Shown here one piece after another: positions 6,651-9,109 of a DNA stretch of 9,109 bases. Each line of letters begins with the position of its first letter. Positions within the stretch are counted from its first letter, which is position 1. A model generated the notes under the pieces. That model saw nothing but the letters and a program-made list of their open reading frames with translations. It did no database searches and was not told where the DNA came from. This stretch comes from an uncultured Lachnospiraceae bacterium (GTDB taxonomy: Bacteria; Bacillota; Clostridia; Lachnospirales; Lachnospiraceae). Location of the stretch: positions 1-9,109 of the forward strand of contig CALZHV010000081.1 in the NCBI GenBank assembly GCA_945787485.1. The letters are read 5' to 3'. The position numbers were made by a program, and so were the translations under genes.

Positions 6651-7498
6651 ATTTCTTCTCCATTCAAAGATTGTGGTATTATAAGTTTTGAACTAAATAT
6701 TACATATTCATGCTCTTTTCTATGTCGGTTTGCGCTGTAATTGATTGTTATTTTTTGTATTCTATATTTTTTATACAAATCCTTTATAAAATCATTTACA
6801 TCATATGTAACAATCCACTTTTTTTTGCATCTTTTTAAACTATTATATAATTTTTCATGATCGCTTTTTATATATGAGTTTTTATAGAGTTCTTTCCCTT
6901 TTACAACATATGGAGGATCAAGATTGATTAAAACTTTTCTATACTTGTTTAAATAACCATTTTCAATTAATTCGCATGCATCAAAATTTGTGACATCAAT
7001 TTGATCTTTAAACGATGCAATTCTCCTAATTCTACTAATAAGAACTTTTTTATTAAATCTTGCATCTATTTTATATTTGCCGTTTTGCTGTGTCCCACCT
7101 ATTACACCGCCTTTTAATATTCCAGACACATTGGTTCTATTTAAGTAAAACACTGCAAATGAATACTCTAATTCATTATTATTAAAGCCCGCGTTAAAAA
7201 CACTTTTCTGTCTATTCCATTCTGATATTGACAATTGAACATTGTTGATTAGCTCGCAAAACTCGTCGGTTCTATTTAGTATTGATTTCCAAAAGTGATA
7301 AATTGCAGGATCCAAATCATTTATAACAATTCTTTTTACATCACCATTAATCAATAGTTTTAAAGCTAATCCTGATCCACCCGCAAACGGTTCTACATAA
7401 GTTCCATTTGATAATCCATTTTCCACAATTATTGTTTTTACAACATCATATAATTTGGATTTTCCTCCTGGATATCTCAACGGAGACACGAATTTCAT
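6647..7498 (-). CDS. D12-class adenine-N6 DNA methyltransferase (Dam-like)
   Basis: A 283-residue enzyme that transfers methyl from S-adenosylmethionine to N6 of adenine in DNA. Motifs in order: X (LRYPGGKSKL, 7-16), I (YVEPFAGGSGLAL, 34-46, SAM binding), NDLDPAIYHFW (60-70), and the catalytic motif IV DPPY (194-197, INLDPPYVVKG). YLNRTNVSGIL (118-128) and YKIDARFNK (142-150) mark the D12 subgroup outside classical GATC Dam, so the target site is unknown. The length is normal and all motifs are intact. It is the first gene of the operon, with an AAGAGGT site eight bases before the ATG and a good promoter upstream. No restriction endonuclease is encoded in the window, so it is either an orphan or the self-marking component of a larger system formed with the three genes behind it. 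Confidence 0.93.
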   Translation of the reverse strand: MKFVSPLRYPGGKSKLYDVVKTIIVENGLSNGTYVEPFAGGSGLALKLLINGDVKRIVINDLDPAIYHFWKSILNRTDEFCELINNVQLSISEWNRQKSVFNAGFNNNELEYSFAVFYLNRTNVSGILKGGVIGGTQQNGKYKIDARFNKKVLISRIRRIASFKDQIDVTNFDACELIENGYLNKYRKVLINLDPPYVVKGKELYKNSYIKSDHEKLYNSLKRCKKKWIVTYDVNDFIKDLYKKYRIQKITINYSANRHRKEHEYVIFSSKLIIPQSLNGEEI

Positions 7499-7533
7499 TC
7501 TTTGGTACCTCTTATATGTGTATAATCTATTAT

Positions 7534-7562
7534 ATTATATCACGACATAATATTTTTATCAA
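7534..7562 (-). promoter_or_regulatory. Sigma-A promoter of the methyltransferase operon
   Basis: On the minus strand TTGATA (7557-7562) is followed after exactly 17 bases by TATAAT (7534-7539), about 36 bases before the methyltransferase ATG. It lies in the only real gap (7499-7579) on this strand between the kinase gene and the operon, so the four-gene operon can be transcribed independently. No terminator is visible between the two operons, so read-through from the kinase operon is also possible. Confidence 0.75.
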
Positions 7563-7579
7563 CAGTAAAAGTTTTCCTA

Positions 7580-8398
7580 CTAATCGAAATAGTATCCATA
7601 TTTATGTCGTTGGTTATACAAGAGATTTTTTGCTCTTGCAATGATTTCAGCAGAGTAGTAGTCCCTGATTTCATCAAAAGCATTTTCTATATCGGCATTT
7701 GTGAACGACAGCTTTAATTGGTCGCCATAGAGCTTTGTTGCCGCCTCCATTTGTGTATCAAAATCATTGCTAAAGGGCTTTGCTTTGATTTTTTCAATGC
7801 CTTTGTAAATATCTAAATCCAACGGAAAATCATATGTCGTATCGGCGAATAATGACAATCCGAAATCAAAGTACGGGCAAAATCTATACTCGTTCGTTTC
7901 ATCATTAAGAATAAAGGCAATATTGTTTGTGTGTCTGTCCTCGTTTAGAAAAAATGCGTCAAGCTCAAGCATCATAGTAATGTATGCGCCGACATTTTTT
8001 AGGTTAGTGACATTTTCAATAAAATCTACTGTATGCTTGATTTTGTCTTCGGGTGTGTCATACTTTAACAGCTCCTTTGTCATTGAATTTGTAAGCCAGC
8101 TTTTTGACAAATGCTCAAGAGTAACAATGCTTTCGTTTTTGCCCTTAAAATTTTTTGAATAACATCCGTTGAGTGTTCTGTCGTTAAAATCTATTTTGAT
8201 TGGATGATAAATTACAAAATCCGTAACATTGGATTTTTGCAGTAGCTTTGAAATAACAACCTCGCACAGTGCCTCATAGCCCATGTGGTCAGCCTTGTAC
8301 CACAAATTGTCAACAAGCCATTTTTGCTGATTGCCCTTTGAGGATGTTGCTTTTGTGTCTATCAAATCATATCCGTCAAGATTTATTGTGTTAATCAA
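7580..8398 (-). CDS. HipA-like serine/threonine kinase
   Basis: A 272-residue kinase-fold protein. WYKADHMGYEALCEVVISKL (33-52) holds the ATP-binding lysine K35 and the following helix. The catalytic loop is LNEDRHTNNIAF (151-162), with D154 and N159 five apart as in HipA D309/N314. The metal-binding DFG is at 178-180 (YFDFGLSLF). It is shorter than E. coli HipA (about 440 residues) and lacks the HipA N-terminal subdomain, so it is a minimal HipA-like kinase rather than HipA itself. HipA proteins phosphorylate cellular targets and cause growth arrest, with a DNA-binding antitoxin encoded beside them; here the HTH gene is directly upstream and overlaps by four bases. The start is TTG, fixed by a strong AAGGAGG eight bases upstream. 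The target is unknown. Confidence 0.82.
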   Translation of the reverse strand: MINTINLDGYDLIDTKATSSKGNQQKWLVDNLWYKADHMGYEALCEVVISKLLQKSNVTDFVIYHPIKIDFNDRTLNGCYSKNFKGKNESIVTLEHLSKSWLTNSMTKELLKYDTPEDKIKHTVDFIENVTNLKNVGAYITMMLELDAFFLNEDRHTNNIAFILNDETNEYRFCPYFDFGLSLFADTTYDFPLDLDIYKGIEKIKAKPFSNDFDTQMEAATKLYGDQLKLSFTNADIENAFDEIRDYYSAEIIARAKNLLYNQRHKYGYYFD

Positions 8399-8961
8399 AA
8401 TGCCATCCTCCTTTTTCTGTATGTGAATTTTAGATATTGATTATCCTCGGCTGTTCGCCCATTCGTTTTTTCGACAATTTGAATTGGGTCGTAGCTGTCA
8501 ACACCTATTCTGCTTAAAACAATTCTTCGCATTGCTCTTGCCTTTGGCAAGCATCTGTCTGCAAGAAAGTCTTCGTATTCCTGCCAGGTAGGATTCTCAT
8601 TAACTCCAAAGGCTCTTTTCATAATATCGTTTGTGCGATTGATAATTTTTATTTTTTCGTGCATATAATCAACATATATTTCCGTGCAAACCTTTTGTTT
8701 ATACATAAAATCTATTCGCATAGTATAATCATCGTTCAACGGTTTGTTAAGATATTTTGAAATTGTTTGACGACTTACGTCAAAATGATCGGCAATTTCC
8801 TTTGTGGTTTTTCCTTGCTGTTGCATTTTGATGATTTTTTCAATATCGTTTTTGCTTAACGCTTTCTTTCTGCCCGAAGCAAGCCTGCCGGCAATTTTAC
8901 GCAGTTCCGCTTCATCATCAGTTCCAAAAAGCTCAAGGCATAGTTTTTTGTAATCTGTCAT
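8395..8961 (-). CDS. Helix-turn-helix regulator paired with the HipA-like kinase
   Basis: A 188-residue DNA-binding protein. Residues 37-74 form a resolvase/Hin-type helix-turn-helix (KNDIEKIIKMQQQGKTTKEI, then ADHFDVSRQTISKYLNKP). The C-terminal half (about 105-180) has the pattern FGVNENPTWQEYEDFLADRC, YDPIQIVEKTNGRTAEDNQY, which I remember as recurring in Firmicutes next to HipA-like kinases; it may bind the kinase. The ATG is supported by GAAAGGAG six bases upstream. It is the first gene of the operon, and a perfect palindrome covers its promoter, so autorepression as in hipBA is likely. It probably acts as the antitoxin or regulator; it is larger than HipB and not obviously homologous to it. 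Confidence 0.78.
   Translation of the reverse strand: MTDYKKLCLELFGTDDEAELRKIAGRLASGRKKALSKNDIEKIIKMQQQGKTTKEIADHFDVSRQTISKYLNKPLNDDYTMRIDFMYKQKVCTEIYVDYMHEKIKIINRTNDIMKRAFGVNENPTWQEYEDFLADRCLPKARAMRRIVLSRIGVDSYDPIQIVEKTNGRTAEDNQYLKFTYRKRRMAF
8398..8413 (-). promoter_or_regulatory. Ribosome binding site fixing the TTG start of the kinase
   Basis: AAGGAGG (8407-8413) is eight bases before TTG (8398-8396). The only nearby ATG (8406-8404) touches the Shine-Dalgarno and is in the HTH frame, so it cannot start the kinase. The weak TTG combined with a consensus site, overlapping the HTH stop, probably keeps kinase output coupled to and below that of the HTH protein. Confidence 0.75.
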
Positions 8962-8975
8962 AGCTTGCTCCTTTC

Positions 8976-9006
8976 AATAGTGTAAACTTTCATTCTTTAC
9001 ACTATT
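8976..9006 (-). promoter_or_regulatory. Operator palindrome of the HTH-kinase operon
   Basis: AATAGTGTAAA (8976-8986) and TTTACACTATT (8996-9006) form a perfect 11-base inverted repeat with a nine-base centre. The distal arm overlaps the -10 box and the proximal arm covers the expected transcription start, a typical repressor site. The HTH protein encoded next to it is the obvious candidate ligand. In RNA the proximal part could also form a hairpin, but there is no T-run, so it is not a terminator. Confidence 0.65.
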
Positions 9007-9032
9007 ATATATTATGAGCAATTGTTTGTCAA
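9004..9032 (-). promoter_or_regulatory. Consensus sigma-A promoter of the HTH-kinase operon
   Basis: TTGACA (9027-9032), 17 bases, then TATAAT (9004-9009) on the minus strand: both hexamers and the spacing are perfect. A promoter this strong driving a toxin-type operon is consistent with tight control by the overlapping palindrome. Confidence 0.85.
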
Positions 9033-9038
9033 CTATAC

Positions 9039-9081
9039 AAAAAATCGAGCCGAGAGGGATGTCCTCACGGCTTAATTTTTT
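9039..9081. terminator. Bidirectional terminator at the right end
   Basis: AGCCGAGAGG (9048-9057) pairs with CCTCACGGCT (9063-9072) with one A-A mismatch and a five-base loop. T-runs of six follow on both strands: 9076-9081 on plus and, as A6, 9039-9044 for minus. On the minus strand it would end transcription from a gene to the right of the window and insulate the promoter seven bases further on. The last 28 bases show no identifiable gene. Confidence 0.75.
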
Positions 9082-9109
9082 GCGGATATGTAGTGCAATT
9101 TTCGTTAAT

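Larger units (their letters stand above)
8971..9040 (-). repeat. Right copy of 70-bp direct repeat (R2)
   Basis: Matches 961-1030 over 70 gap-free bases (60 identical), at an offset of exactly 8,010. It contains the complete -35, -10 and palindrome of the HTH-kinase operon. The match ends on one side at the ribosome binding site of the HTH gene and on the other at the A-run of the terminator (9039-9044). Confidence 0.8.

Noticed and set aside
2584..7498. Classical restriction-modification, BREX, DISARM or CRISPR identity for the operon.
   Set aside because: No endonuclease, helicase, PglZ or Cas-like protein and no repeat array is encoded; only the methyltransferase is shared with such systems.
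7542..7610. Inverted ACGACATA / TATGTCGT, 53 bases apart, near the start of the methyltransferase operon.
   Set aside because: One arm lies in the end of the kinase coding region; an eight-base match at this distance in AT-rich DNA is easily chance.
8973..9109. An open frame on the minus strand from the right edge through the terminator and promoter to a TGA near 8973, with partial agreement in the left repeat.
   Set aside because: The ten differences between the repeats are spread evenly over the three codon positions, the left copy is not preceded by similar sequence, and the region is better explained as terminator plus promoter plus operator.

Overview
The window is low-GC DNA with strong AAGGAGG-type ribosome binding sites, TTGACA/TATAAT promoters and a clostridial-style 4Fe-4S protein. 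It most likely comes from a Firmicute of class Clostridia, possibly a gut Oscillospiraceae/Ruminococcaceae member; no lineage marker is present, so this is inference. The central part (about 2.5 to 7.5 kb) is visibly more AT-rich than the ferredoxin-type gene on the left, as expected for acquired DNA.

Layout. 1-727: minus-strand chromosomal-looking genes (the first codons of one gene running off the left edge, preceded by a two-cluster 4Fe-4S protein). 728-1049: intergenic, holding an orphan minus-strand promoter inside a 70-bp repeat (961-1030). About 1050-2401: an IS3-family insertion sequence on the plus strand, with orfA, orfB, two slippery heptamers and a terminator-like hairpin at its left end. 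2402-2583: intergenic with a strong terminator. 2584-7498: a tightly packed four-gene minus-strand operon with its own promoter at 7534-7562. 7580-8961: a two-gene minus-strand operon (HTH regulator plus HipA-like kinase) with promoter, operator palindrome and an insulating terminator at 8976-9081. The second copy of the 70-bp repeat (8971-9040) is the promoter/operator of this last operon, so the IS, the four-gene operon and the kinase operon all lie between two direct repeats 8,010 bp apart.

The most interesting unit is the four-gene operon. In order of transcription it encodes a D12-class adenine-N6 DNA methyltransferase, a HIT-family nucleotide hydrolase/transferase, a small multi-span membrane protein, and a 965-residue fusion. 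The fusion joins a PEP-synthase/pyruvate-phosphate-dikinase-like ATP-grasp region, a second ATP-grasp-like segment, a swivelling phosphohistidine-like domain and a MazG-like NTP pyrophosphohydrolase domain that seems to be split by an insertion. I do not recognise this combination as a named system. DNA modification, nucleotide chemistry and a membrane component encoded together on a repeat-bounded segment, beside a HipA-like toxin-type operon and an IS, suggest a defence island. An anti-phage or DNA-modification role is inference only.
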